A stretch of DNA of 64,000 nucleotides from Bermanella sp034110565. Lineage in GTDB: Bacteria > Pseudomonadota > Gammaproteobacteria > Pseudomonadales > Oceanobacteraceae. Under the pieces are notes generated by a model. The model was given only the letters and a program-made list of their open reading frames with translations, did no database searches and was not told the DNA's origin. How positions within the stretch are numbered: the first letter of the stretch is position 1; each line of letters begins with the position of its first letter. The stretch covers positions 1 to 64,000 of the forward strand of contig JAWUYY010000030.1 in the NCBI GenBank assembly GCA_034110565.1. The letters run 5' to 3'. A program made the translations under genes and the position numbers. Below are positions 16,895 through 25,784 of this stretch, in pieces.

Positions 16895-18709
16895 ATGAAA
16901 TCAATTATCTGCATGATCGTTATTAGCCTCAGTTTAATCGGATGTGGCGGCGGTGGTGGTGGCGGCACAACCGCTACCACCACATTAAACGTGCCTACGC
17001 TACCGGCGCCCCCTATTTCTCGCTTAGTCTTACCGGCTGATTATGTGGGCTTTTTTATTGGTACCGCACCGTTGAGCAGCAATAAACAATTGGCCACCAG
17101 CCAACAATTTACCCAACAGCTTTATACTCTGGATGCCGAAAATGTCATTACTCCAGTGACATTTTTAGACCCAACCGGCCTTATTGCACTGGACCTGACT
17201 GCAAATGTTAGTTTTACCGATGTCGAGAGTATCGTTCCGCTCGACATCATGGTGATCAACCCTGATTACGTGATGCTGACACTCTTTCACCGAAACTTTG
17301 ATACAGACACAGATAACGATTACTTCAATCTATTGGTGGATTTACGCACCGGCACTGTCACCAGTGCGCCCCTTGGTTTAAATACGCAAGGCAACAGCGG
17401 GCGCAGTTCTTTGACCCAATTAGGCCGAGATTATTTTCCACCCGATAGCCGCTGGAATGATACCGAGGACGTATACGTACTAAGTGTGGATTACGAAGCA
17501 CTCGACATGATGGAAGAAGTGGATCACGAAGAAATCGTTGACCATCACTCTGGTGTACCTTGTCCCACCAATGTAGCCGAAGAAGAGGCTACAGATGATA
17601 CAGCAGACGAAACCACTGAAGACGCAACCGAAGAAACAGGCACAGACACAACCGATGCTGTCGATACGGCAAACACACCTGTTTGTACAGACCCCGTAGG
17701 CGGCACCGTCACACCCACGCCTAGCACCACAGAAGACACCGTTACTCAAACGACTGCCGCTCTTACATCTGGTTCCAGCAACATAGCTCATGCTACGGCC
17801 ACAACCTCAACGAACACCCCAACTAATATCTACAAAATGCGCCTAGGTGCGACTAATCAATATAGTTTGGAACAAGTGAGTCTAGAAGATGACCGCCCTG
17901 GCTTGGGCCAATTTGTAGTTAGTCGCGATGGCATCATGATCTATCGTAATCTAGATGGGGGCGATAACAGCTATCGAGTGCTGCTTGATGATTGTGAATC
18001 CGTCACTGGCCGATTAAGTACCGTCTTGCTCGCCCCCTATTCCAGCTTAATTGTGGCCGATGACGATGCTGGCAACAGCAGTATTTTTGAAGTCACCGAA
18101 CGCGGTATTAACAAACTCATATTTAGCTGTAATGGAAACGTGATACGCCAATCGTACAGCGGTTACTCCACGCGTATTAACAGTTTGCGCTTACCCTATA
18201 ACAGCGAAAGCATTAGCTCTTACGATTATATTTACCCCTATTTCATTAATTCCAGCTGCCAAGGTGGCCGTATATTTCCAAGACAAAACCCAGAGATAGA
18301 AATACTAAACCCTATGCCTTCCATACCGGGACTCACTAATGGTGATGCAAGGGGCTTACGCAAAAGCCAGATGTTTAATAATAAGCTGTACTGCATCGGC
18401 TATGATGCCAGTCTTAATCTGGCTGTCGCTCAACTGGATACCACCACGAATAATGATCAATTTGAATTCTTAAGTATCGACTTTGGCCTGTGGTTGCCAG
18501 ATTTCGATACTATCCACGTGCTCTCCGATGAAAGCATCATTTTTACTGGCTCGTCACGAGTAAGTACCGAAGTGAAGACCATCATGCTCAATACCGCGGG
18601 TGAAGAGTTTGACCTTTCAGAAGACCTAGTAGGCTTAAAAGTCGCCCAACAAATTGAAATCACGCCGCCAACAGGTACAACTTATAGCTCAAACTTGGTT
18701 GAAGAATAA
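16895..18709 (+). CDS. Large lipoprotein of unknown function
   Basis: The N-terminus is a lipoprotein signal with lipobox LIGC (Cys17) followed by a run of seven glycines, a common spacer in outer-membrane lipoproteins of marine gammaproteobacteria. The 604-residue protein has a beta-rich N-terminal half, then a low-complexity stretch rich in Thr, Glu and Asp at about residues 228-300 that looks like a flexible acidic linker, then a second beta-rich half with several cysteines. The repeating beta pattern could be a propeller, but no blade motif is clear enough to name. It stands alone, divergent from moeB. I do not recognise the family. Confidence 0.78.
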   Translation: MKSIICMIVISLSLIGCGGGGGGGTTATTTLNVPTLPAPPISRLVLPADYVGFFIGTAPLSSNKQLATSQQFTQQLYTLDAENVITPVTFLDPTGLIALDLTANVSFTDVESIVPLDIMVINPDYVMLTLFHRNFDTDTDNDYFNLLVDLRTGTVTSAPLGLNTQGNSGRSSLTQLGRDYFPPDSRWNDTEDVYVLSVDYEALDMMEEVDHEEIVDHHSGVPCPTNVAEEEATDDTADETTEDATEETGTDTTDAVDTANTPVCTDPVGGTVTPTPSTTEDTVTQTTAALTSGSSNIAHATATTSTNTPTNIYKMRLGATNQYSLEQVSLEDDRPGLGQFVVSRDGIMIYRNLDGGDNSYRVLLDDCESVTGRLSTVLLAPYSSLIVADDDAGNSSIFEVTERGINKLIFSCNGNVIRQSYSGYSTRINSLRLPYNSESISSYDYIYPYFINSSCQGGRIFPRQNPEIEILNPMPSIPGLTNGDARGLRKSQMFNNKLYCIGYDASLNLAVAQLDTTTNNDQFEFLSIDFGLWLPDFDTIHVLSDESIIFTGSSRVSTEVKTIMLNTAGEEFDLSEDLVGLKVAQQIEITPPTGTTYSSNLVEE

Positions 18710-18851
18710 ACAGTTCAACCAAGTCCTCCAATTCAGATTCACAAGCAATCCAATAAAAATCAATACACGGGACGCTCTAAGCCTTGCAGCTGTACCTTAT
18801 GGGAAAGCAAAGTGCTAACATGTGGGTAATTTTTTTATTTGCAGTAATATC

Positions 18852-20780
18852 ATGCTTAATCCCAATAGCTTAGCTCAGCTCAAAGCGCTGAAATCTGATA
18901 TTCAGAACCAGCAGCAAGCCAAACTCAAACAGGGTACCGTTCGCGGCAGCCAGGGTCGGTTTGGCTTTGTCGTCACAGATGACGGCGAATCCTTCTTTTT
19001 AGCCCCAGATGAAATGGCGAAAGTATTCCCCGGTGACGTGATCCAGTTTAGCGAAACCACAGACGATAAAGACAAAGTTCAAGCCGTACCTGAACAGCTA
19101 ATTAGTACGGTTTTTAAACAATGTACTGGTCGTTTTCAACGACGCGGCAAAGCACAGTTTGTGCAACCCGATACCCACGGCAGTACTCATTGGCTTTATA
19201 TTCCACCTGACGGTTGTGAGGGTATTGAAGACAATGACTGGGTGAAGTGTGAAGTCACCCGTCACCCGTTTAGCAACGGTAAACCTCAAGGCAAAATCAC
19301 TGAAAAGATCGGTAAACTGAGTGATGCTGGCTTCGAACGTCAATATGCCATTGAGAAATTCCAGTTAAGCCACGAATGGCCTGAAACCACCTTCTCAGAA
19401 TTAGCGTTATTGGCTGAAGAAAATATTGAAGCCATGGCCGCTGGCCGTGAAGATTTAACTCACCTGCCTTATGTCACCATCGACAGCGAACATACTCGTG
19501 ACATGGACGATGGGATTTTTGCACAAGCAACTGACAATGGCTGGTTGTTAAGTGTGGCCATTGCAGATCCTAGCAGTTGGTTTGGCATGAACACCAATCT
19601 AGACCAAGAAGCCGCCCGTCGTTGTAACTCGCTTTACTTTCCTGGTCGTAGCTTACCTATGCTGCCACAAGAATTATCCAACAGCTTATGTTCTTTATTA
19701 GAAGATAAAAACCGTTTGGCATTAGTATGCGATATCCAATTAGACAAGCAAGGTGGTGTCACTGGATTTGAATTTAAAGAAGCCGTGGTTCGCTCGCAAG
19801 GGAAATTAAATTATCAGCAAGTGACTCAATTTATTGATGGTGATAAATCGGTCGTCGCTGAATCTCTTGTTGAACACCTAGAGCAACTTAACTTAGCCAC
19901 ACAAGCACTGAACCAATATCGCGCTAAGCATAATTTAATTATGGAAGATCGCGCGGACTATTATTTAACGGTTGGCGAAAATGGTAAATTACAAACCATA
20001 TATAAAGCAGAACGTAATAGCGCACAAAAGCTAGTAGAAGAAGCCATGTTAGTGGCCAACCTATGCTGTGCTCGCCACTTACAAACCCTAAGCAATGGCA
20101 TCTTTGTTCAGCACCCAGGCTTTCGTACAGAACGCATTGGTGATATTAAGACCATTATCGAACAGCAAGGCATTGAATTTGACGGTGATTTCACCACCGC
20201 TGAAGGTTACAAAGCCTTTATAAAAGCGGTTGAAGCCAAAAACACTGAATACCCAATTAAGAGTATTGTTAGCCGCTTTTTAACCCGCAGTGAATTCAGC
20301 CAAGAAGCTGGCCCACATACGGGTATGGGATTTGATTGCTATACCACCTTCACATCTCCGATTCGTAAGTACAACGATTTGCTGGTTCACCGAATCATCA
20401 AAGCGCACCTTAACGACCAAAAAGCACCAGATGTCGATGACGCCATGATTGAGCGCTTACAACAAGGCTTAATTGCTGGTCGCCAAGCGGTAAGTCTGGC
20501 TGAAAACTGGTTAAAACTTCAGTTTTTAGAAAATCTACCTCAAAAAGAATTTGCCGGTAAAATTGTGCAAACCAATATTGGTGGCTGCACAGTACAGCTC
20601 GTTGATTTTGGTATTGAAGGATTTGTAGACTTGCGCAAGAGCAAGAAACGCTTAAACTTTGATAAGGTGTACTTGCGTCATAGTAACGATAACAACAGTT
20701 ACCAACTGGACCAAGAAGTTACGGTTTCCATTAAAAACATTGATATCCAAGCGCGCAAACTAGATTTAGCATTTGTATAA
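18852..20780 (+). CDS. rnb: Exoribonuclease II
   Basis: RNase II degrades single-stranded RNA 3' to 5'. The order is a cold-shock-like OB region (about 25-90, GRFGFVV), a second OB region, the RNB catalytic domain (about 190-525) and a C-terminal S1 domain (about 560-640). The catalytic carboxylates Asp211, Asp217, Asp219 and Asp220 are in DSEHTRDMDDG with the same spacing as the E. coli enzyme. At 642 aa it fits RNase II (644) rather than the longer RNase R. ATG 18852 matches the family N-terminus; a GTG at 18822 is an alternative. A strong terminator follows. Confidence 0.93.
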   Translation: MLNPNSLAQLKALKSDIQNQQQAKLKQGTVRGSQGRFGFVVTDDGESFFLAPDEMAKVFPGDVIQFSETTDDKDKVQAVPEQLISTVFKQCTGRFQRRGKAQFVQPDTHGSTHWLYIPPDGCEGIEDNDWVKCEVTRHPFSNGKPQGKITEKIGKLSDAGFERQYAIEKFQLSHEWPETTFSELALLAEENIEAMAAGREDLTHLPYVTIDSEHTRDMDDGIFAQATDNGWLLSVAIADPSSWFGMNTNLDQEAARRCNSLYFPGRSLPMLPQELSNSLCSLLEDKNRLALVCDIQLDKQGGVTGFEFKEAVVRSQGKLNYQQVTQFIDGDKSVVAESLVEHLEQLNLATQALNQYRAKHNLIMEDRADYYLTVGENGKLQTIYKAERNSAQKLVEEAMLVANLCCARHLQTLSNGIFVQHPGFRTERIGDIKTIIEQQGIEFDGDFTTAEGYKAFIKAVEAKNTEYPIKSIVSRFLTRSEFSQEAGPHTGMGFDCYTTFTSPIRKYNDLLVHRIIKAHLNDQKAPDVDDAMIERLQQGLIAGRQAVSLAENWLKLQFLENLPQKEFAGKIVQTNIGGCTVQLVDFGIEGFVDLRKSKKRLNFDKVYLRHSNDNNSYQLDQEVTVSIKNIDIQARKLDLAFV

Positions 20781-20787
20781 ATCTTAA

Positions 20788-20829
20788 GACACAAAAAAGC
20801 CCAGTTAAATAACTGGGCTTTTTTGTGTC
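20788..20829. terminator. Strong bidirectional rho-independent terminator
   Basis: Perfect 19-base arms surround an AAAT loop. The stem core is GCCCAGTT/AACTGGGC, flanked by A6 and T6 runs, so it works in both directions, serving rnb on the plus strand and the 20852-21583 gene on the minus strand. Confidence 0.93.
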
Positions 20830-20851
20830 TACTATTTAACGGCAATCACAA

Positions 20852-21583
20852 TCAAAGAGCACGCATAGAGACCTGCAAACGGCAGGTTTTTCGTTGCGTA
20901 TTCAATTCTTTATATTGTGTTAGTTTGTGAAAAAAATCTTCCCGAGTACAACCCTCACGATACAAGCTGACAATGGCGTTATCGTATAACGGGTGACGTA
21001 ATACATAGCCGTATTGAAAACCGCTTTTTAGGTGTCCATTCGCTTGCTTGATTTGTTTAAGTTGATAAGCGCCTATGGTATTCATACTCAATACGCCTTG
21101 TTTTTTCAGAGCACGATTATACAGCGGAAATAATTGCTCGAACCCTACCTCTCTTTCTGGTTCACCACTTACGTGCTGAAATACGTCATCGAGAATCCAA
21201 TCGTATTGCTCTTGAGTATGACTGAGCATTTCATATGCATCGCCATGAATAACACAGACATCTTTAGGAATGTTAAAAAACCGCTTAGCTAATTGAATGT
21301 GCAGCGCTTCTCGTTCAACGCAAGTGATCTGACATTGTGGGAAAAAGTGACGAATTAAATGCACCACAGTACCGCCGCCTAAGCCCAATACAAGAACATG
21401 ACTTGGGGGTTTCATTAAAAAGAAACCAGGTAGGACTAAAAGATCCCAAATGGCACCACTAATAGGATGCTTAGGATTATATTGACTATGCAGCACACCA
21501 TTACTGTATAAGCGAATACTGGCCCCTGCGCTGCGCACTTCATAGTAGTCTTGCGCTTTTTGTTTAGAGTAAATTACAGCCAC
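20852..21583 (-). CDS. Spermidine-synthase-like SAM-fold protein
   Basis: The 243-residue sequence has the Rossmann motif HVLVLGLGGGTVVH (about 63-76), the acidic end of strand 2 (CVEREALHI) and an YDWILDDVF segment like the catalytic Asp region of spermidine synthases. It lacks the N-terminal tetramerisation domain of true SpeE, so it is best called a spermidine-synthase-like or methyltransferase-fold protein of unknown substrate. GTG is the start codon. It lies downstream of tcdA on the same strand with 42 bases between and may be co-transcribed. Confidence 0.75.
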   Translation of the reverse strand: MAVIYSKQKAQDYYEVRSAGASIRLYSNGVLHSQYNPKHPISGAIWDLLVLPGFFLMKPPSHVLVLGLGGGTVVHLIRHFFPQCQITCVEREALHIQLAKRFFNIPKDVCVIHGDAYEMLSHTQEQYDWILDDVFQHVSGEPEREVGFEQLFPLYNRALKKQGVLSMNTIGAYQLKQIKQANGHLKSGFQYGYVLRHPLYDNAIVSLYREGCTREDFFHKLTQYKELNTQRKTCRLQVSMRAL

Positions 21584-21625
21584 AGGCTCATCTTAAAATA
21601 ATATAAAGGGTTACGATATCACACC

Positions 21626-22420
21626 TTATGCCTGAGCCTTTTGTGCGATCTTTTCAGCGACTTTAGCCGCCGCCACAAAACCAAAACTGGCCGTTACCAT
21701 AGTTGCTGCACCAAATCCGCCAGAACAATCCATTTTTACAGGGCCATCGGAAAAATTCTTTTCCATACAAACAGTACCGTCGGGCTGTGGGTATTTTAAT
21801 TGCTCAATAGAATACACACAGTGAATAGAATAGTTACGCTTAGGATTGCGCGAATAACCATACTCACGGCGTAAAATACTGCGTACTTTTTTAGCCAGAG
21901 GGTCATTATGAGTTTTGTTTAAATCCCCTACTGTAATTTGACTGGGATCCGTTTGACCGCCTGCTGCGCCTGTCATGATCAATGGGACTTTGTTGCGTCG
22001 ACACCACACTGCCAATGCAGCTTTGACCTTTGGCGAGTCAATGGCATCCACCACATAATCCATACCAGATAAGTATTCAGTCATATTAGCTGGGGTTAAA
22101 AAATCCATAATCGGCTTGACGATTAAATCAGGATTAATGTCCTGTAATCGCGCAGCGGTAGCATCCGTTTTTAACTGACCTACGGTTGATTTTAAGGTGT
22201 GCAGCTGCCGATTGGTGTTACTGACACAGATATCATCCATATCAATCAAATGAATCTCGCCAAAACCTGTACGAGCTAAGGCTTCTGCTGCCCATGAACC
22301 CACGCCACCGACACCGATGACAGCAATTTTACTGCGTTGAAATAACTCAAGGGCCGATAAGCCGTACAACCTGGCTATACCAGCAAAACGATCTTGATAG
22401 CTCACATCTCTCATCCACAT
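21626..22420 (-). CDS. tcdA: tRNA threonylcarbamoyladenosine dehydratase TcdA (CsdL)
   Basis: TcdA is an E1-like ATP-dependent enzyme that cyclises t6A37 in tRNA to ct6A. The sequence aligns well with E. coli TcdA: DRFAGIARLYG near the N-terminus, IGVGGVGSWAAEALARTG (nucleotide binding, about 35-52), LIDMDDICVSNTNRQ, DAIDSPKVKAAL, and the C-terminal KMDCSGGFGAATMVTASFGF. Length is 264 aa. Initiation at Met1 or Met3 cannot be decided. It is divergent from the AraC-type gene at 22721. Confidence 0.93.
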   Translation of the reverse strand: MWMRDVSYQDRFAGIARLYGLSALELFQRSKIAVIGVGGVGSWAAEALARTGFGEIHLIDMDDICVSNTNRQLHTLKSTVGQLKTDATAARLQDINPDLIVKPIMDFLTPANMTEYLSGMDYVVDAIDSPKVKAALAVWCRRNKVPLIMTGAAGGQTDPSQITVGDLNKTHNDPLAKKVRSILRREYGYSRNPKRNYSIHCVYSIEQLKYPQPDGTVCMEKNFSDGPVKMDCSGGFGAATMVTASFGFVAAAKVAEKIAQKAQA

Positions 22421-22720
22421 TTAACAGTGGCGGCATTATATCAGCCAATCTTCAAAGCCAAAGGATAACAGCCCCTAATCGCCATATATTTCAATCTCAC
22501 ACACTGCCACCTAAGCACTAGTCATAACATTTGGTTACTAATAATTAGCATAACCATATATATCATTTATATGCAGTGTGAATAATGGCCACCTCAAAAC
22601 AAATAAGTACATCTGAACCAATTAGATGTTGCGAACCGCCATTCATTCTTTAAAATGTGATATTCGGCCCTGAGCATTACAACAATAATCCACACAAGTC
22701 GTAAACGTGGCAGGTATATC
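22421..22720. other. Divergent intergenic region of tcdA and the AraC-type regulator
   Basis: These 300 bases hold no gene. They contain an AT-rich stretch (about 22545-22575, with a GCATA ... TATGC inverted repeat), likely part of a promoter. GGCC-containing motifs (AATGGCC near 22586 and TTCGGCC near 22664) loosely resemble the half-sites of the operator-like repeat at 23798. No terminator or RNA gene is recognised. Confidence 0.4.
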
Positions 22721-23788
22721 GTGAATCAAATTATGAATGTTTATTCCAATACAGATTGTCAATTGTCTGTATTAGGAGACCAACCCTATCCAGCATTCGA
22801 ACTGCGTAATATCGTCCGCTATTTAGATCAAAACGAAACACTCTCAAGTAACACTCTGCTCGACCATGTAGGTTTAACACGCGCTCACCTAGAAGAATCA
22901 TTTTTACCCACCTACAAGGTACTGGCTGCAATGAAACTCTGCGCCCAACAGCTAGGGCCCATTGCTGGTGCTCGCATTGGTGCAACTTATGAAGTCAGTG
23001 ATCTTGGGGTATTTGGTTATGCGATAGCATCAACACAAAACCTGGGTCACGCCATCGAAATAGAGAATAAATATTACCCGCTTCTGGGTAACTTGCTTAA
23101 ACGTGGTTATGTATTTAAAGATAACGTCATGTGTACCACCATGTATAACGTACAAAATATCGATGCTCAGTCACTATCGTTTTTTGTTGCCCTTGGTAAT
23201 TCAGCACGCATGCATATTGCCCGTAGCATTTTTGGTGATGATCTAGCTTACAACAGCATGTCATTCATGTTTGATGATGAAGCCAACCGCCATGAATACG
23301 AAACTCTATACGGCTGCCCTATTGAATTTAATGCTCCTCAAAACAGTTGGTCCATCGAGCGTTCTCAATTCTCTCGTGAACGCAAGCAAGGTAACCATGC
23401 TGATTGCACCCAGTATTTACCCTACTGCAATGAGCTAATTGAAAGCCTGAAACAAAAAGATTCCTTAGTAAATGAAATCCAACAGATTTTAGTGAGCTGT
23501 GCGGGTGATTACCCTGACATCGAAATGCTTGCCAGTGCATTCAATGTCAGCTCACGAACGTTAAGACGCCAATTGGCAAATATAGGCACGTCTTACCAAA
23601 AAATATTAAATAAAGTTCGCTGTCAGTTATCCATTGAATACCTCACTCGAACCGAAATAAACATCGACGATATTTCAAACATTATTGGCTTTAACGATGT
23701 CACTAATTTCCGCCATGCCTTTAAAAAGTGGGTAGGGAAAACCCCAAGCTTCTACCGTAAAACGTATCAACAATCGACCACATATTAA
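22721..23788 (+). CDS. AraC-family transcriptional regulator
   Basis: The 355-residue protein has an N-terminal arabinose-binding-type (PF12625-like) ligand domain at about residues 25-210 and a C-terminal AraC DNA-binding domain at about 255-350. Two helix-turn-helix motifs are visible: IEMLASAFNVSSRTLRRQLA and INIDDISNIIGFNDVTNFRH, followed by the family ending FRHAFKKWVGKTPSFYRK. This subgroup (OruR/ArgR-like) often responds to small organic or fatty-acid-like effectors. GTG 22721 has AGG seven bases upstream; ATG 22733 is an alternative. It probably controls the downstream beta-helix/cytochrome genes. Confidence 0.9.
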   Translation: MNQIMNVYSNTDCQLSVLGDQPYPAFELRNIVRYLDQNETLSSNTLLDHVGLTRAHLEESFLPTYKVLAAMKLCAQQLGPIAGARIGATYEVSDLGVFGYAIASTQNLGHAIEIENKYYPLLGNLLKRGYVFKDNVMCTTMYNVQNIDAQSLSFFVALGNSARMHIARSIFGDDLAYNSMSFMFDDEANRHEYETLYGCPIEFNAPQNSWSIERSQFSRERKQGNHADCTQYLPYCNELIESLKQKDSLVNEIQQILVSCAGDYPDIEMLASAFNVSSRTLRRQLANIGTSYQKILNKVRCQLSIEYLTRTEINIDDISNIIGFNDVTNFRHAFKKWVGKTPSFYRKTYQQSTTY

Positions 23789-23797
23789 ACAAGTGAC

Positions 23798-23817
23798 ATT
23801 TGGCCAATCGGCCAAAT
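23798..23817. promoter_or_regulatory. Operator-like inverted repeat before the beta-helix gene
   Basis: ATTTGGCC and GGCCAAAT form perfect 8-base arms around AATC, only 10 bases after the AraC gene stop and 72 bases before the beta-helix gene. There is no T-run, so it is not a terminator. TTTGGCC half-sites recur in front of the LysR gene (28188-28194). It is a candidate binding site for one of the two flanking regulators. Confidence 0.45.
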
Positions 23818-23888
23818 ATCACCTGCCTTAATCGCCCTACTCTTATTATTCTGTATTAACGATAAATTCGTGAAAATAGAGGGTAATA

Positions 23889-25697
23889 ATGAAAATAACA
23901 AACCAACTCAAATTAGTCGTAGCGATCACTGCAGGCATAACCCTAATAGGTTGTGGTAGCAGCAGTAGTGGCGGCAACAGCATCAAAAAAGTATTTAGCT
24001 GTACCGACTCTTCTACAGCTGGCGCTCGCGTGATCTGTATTGGTGATGCTGACGACTTATCTGACTCTAATGTTCAAAATGAACTAATGGATGCGCTGCT
24101 TGATTCTGAAACAGGCGACACCTTTGTTTTACCTCAAGGCCGCTACAACCTGACTCAAACCATCGCCTTCCAAGGTAAAAATGGTGATAACGTTGACGTC
24201 GACAACCTCACGTTTAAAGGCGCTGGCATGGAAAAAACCATCTTTGATGCATCTGGTGCATCGGCCGATGGTTTCAAAATTGAAAACTCTGACAACCTAA
24301 TCTTTGAAGACTTTGGCGTATACGAATCCAATAACAATGCGATTAAAGTCATTGGTTCTGACGGTGTCATTATGCGTCGCATAGCCACTGTATGGGAAAC
24401 TGACTACCAAGCCACTAACGGTGCTTATGGTTTATATCCAGTTGAATCAAGCAATATTCTAATTGAAGACTCTTATGTAAAAGGTTCTGCTGATGCCGGC
24501 ATTTACGTAGGACAAAGTGACCGTATTGTGGTTCGTAACAATACCGCAGAGAAAAACGTAGCGGGTATTGAGATTGAAAACTCAACCAATGCAGACGTAT
24601 ATAACAACGTTGCCCGTGGTAACACTGGTGGTATTTTAGTCTTCGACTTGCCAATTGGTAACGGAAAATATGGTTCTGATGTACGAGTATTTGACAACAT
24701 TGTTGACGCCAACAATGCACCAAACTTTGCAGCCGGTTGTACCGATGCGCAAGTGGCCGCTGATACCTGTTTCGAAGGCGGCGTACACATCGTGCCACCG
24801 GGTACTGGGGTGATTGTTCTATCAACCTCTAACGTTGAAATTTATGAAAACACAATCACAGATCACAAAACCATTGGCGTAGCCATTACGTCATACATGA
24901 TGCCAGATGATCGTGTTGCAGAATCACCTAATGAAAACGTCGGTACTGAAGTATTAAAGTACACCGACATATCAAAATTTGCAGATAAATACCTTGATGG
25001 TTGGAGCCCATTTGTTAACGGCATCAACATTCACGATAATAAAATCACGGTAGCCGACGGCATTAACGCACCCGAAGGCAAGTTGATTAACGAGCTTTTA
25101 TTGGGCGTAGGCTCATTACAATCGACTCTAGGCATCATCTCTGGTTCTGAACGCACAAAACTACCTGCAATTTTTTATGACGGTGTTGGCCAGCTATTAG
25201 CCACAACCCCATATGTTGATGGTACCGGCACACCGACAGGTAACTCAGTCATGGCCACCATCGCAGGTGGTATTGATCAAATTGCACAAGCATTATTTGA
25301 TAATACGCTTGAAGCGACTGAGCAAGGTATTGATGGCGCTGAAATGCTGCCGTTCACTGGTACCTACTATGGCACGGATGCTTCAAGTGTTTGCCAATCA
25401 GCCAACGTCGACGCTGATAACGCTGCTGTTAACGCTGCTGCCATCTATTCTACCGATTACACAGAGGTCACATTCAGTGACGGTGCGCCATTATCAAAAG
25501 TTGAAATGGCACTAGCTGCATTAAAAGAAGACACACCTGATGTCGCTACCGCAAGTGCCCTTGCTCAATCCATCTTATCTGATAGCTCCATGACCTGTGC
25601 AGGTACCGCCTATAACGGCAGTGCAAATAGCGCAACGATTGCAGGTGTGGATTATGGTTGTGGTGAAGATGATAACGGAGACTCTTGCTCTCTTTAA
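23889..25697 (+). CDS. Parallel beta-helix repeat lipoprotein (TIGR03805-like)
   Basis: A lipoprotein signal with lipobox LIGC (Cys22) is followed by a Ser/Gly spacer. From about residue 75 (GDTFVLPQGRYNLTQTI) to about 340 it shows repeated right-handed beta-helix turns of the pectate-lyase type (for example NLIFEDFGVYESNNNAIKV and DRIVVRNNTAEKNVAGIEI). The C-terminal part (about 340-602) is less repetitive and ends in a cysteine-rich CGEDDNGDSCSL. From memory this is the family that regularly pairs with TIGR03806 diheme proteins, whose joint function is unknown. Here it is followed by two such partners. The lipoprotein signal and the heme partners place the set outside the cytoplasmic membrane, probably periplasmic or on the outer membrane. 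Confidence 0.88.
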   Translation: MKITNQLKLVVAITAGITLIGCGSSSSGGNSIKKVFSCTDSSTAGARVICIGDADDLSDSNVQNELMDALLDSETGDTFVLPQGRYNLTQTIAFQGKNGDNVDVDNLTFKGAGMEKTIFDASGASADGFKIENSDNLIFEDFGVYESNNNAIKVIGSDGVIMRRIATVWETDYQATNGAYGLYPVESSNILIEDSYVKGSADAGIYVGQSDRIVVRNNTAEKNVAGIEIENSTNADVYNNVARGNTGGILVFDLPIGNGKYGSDVRVFDNIVDANNAPNFAAGCTDAQVAADTCFEGGVHIVPPGTGVIVLSTSNVEIYENTITDHKTIGVAITSYMMPDDRVAESPNENVGTEVLKYTDISKFADKYLDGWSPFVNGINIHDNKITVADGINAPEGKLINELLLGVGSLQSTLGIISGSERTKLPAIFYDGVGQLLATTPYVDGTGTPTGNSVMATIAGGIDQIAQALFDNTLEATEQGIDGAEMLPFTGTYYGTDASSVCQSANVDADNAAVNAAAIYSTDYTEVTFSDGAPLSKVEMALAALKEDTPDVATASALAQSILSDSSMTCAGTAYNGSANSATIAGVDYGCGEDDNGDSCSL

Positions 25698-25714
25698 TAA
25701 CACGTTACAAATAT

Positions 25715-25741
25715 AGGAGGGCATAGCCCTCCTTCTATTTT
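25715..25741 (+). terminator. Hairpin after the beta-helix gene
   Basis: AGGAGGGC-ATA-GCCCTCCT is a perfect 8-bp stem followed by TCTATTTTCC. It is probably a partially efficient terminator or attenuator between the beta-helix gene and the first cytochrome gene. Confidence 0.6.
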
Positions 25742-25784
25742 CCTTCAAAATATTCCAACTTCGCCCAAACGTTAAGGCTGCAGT

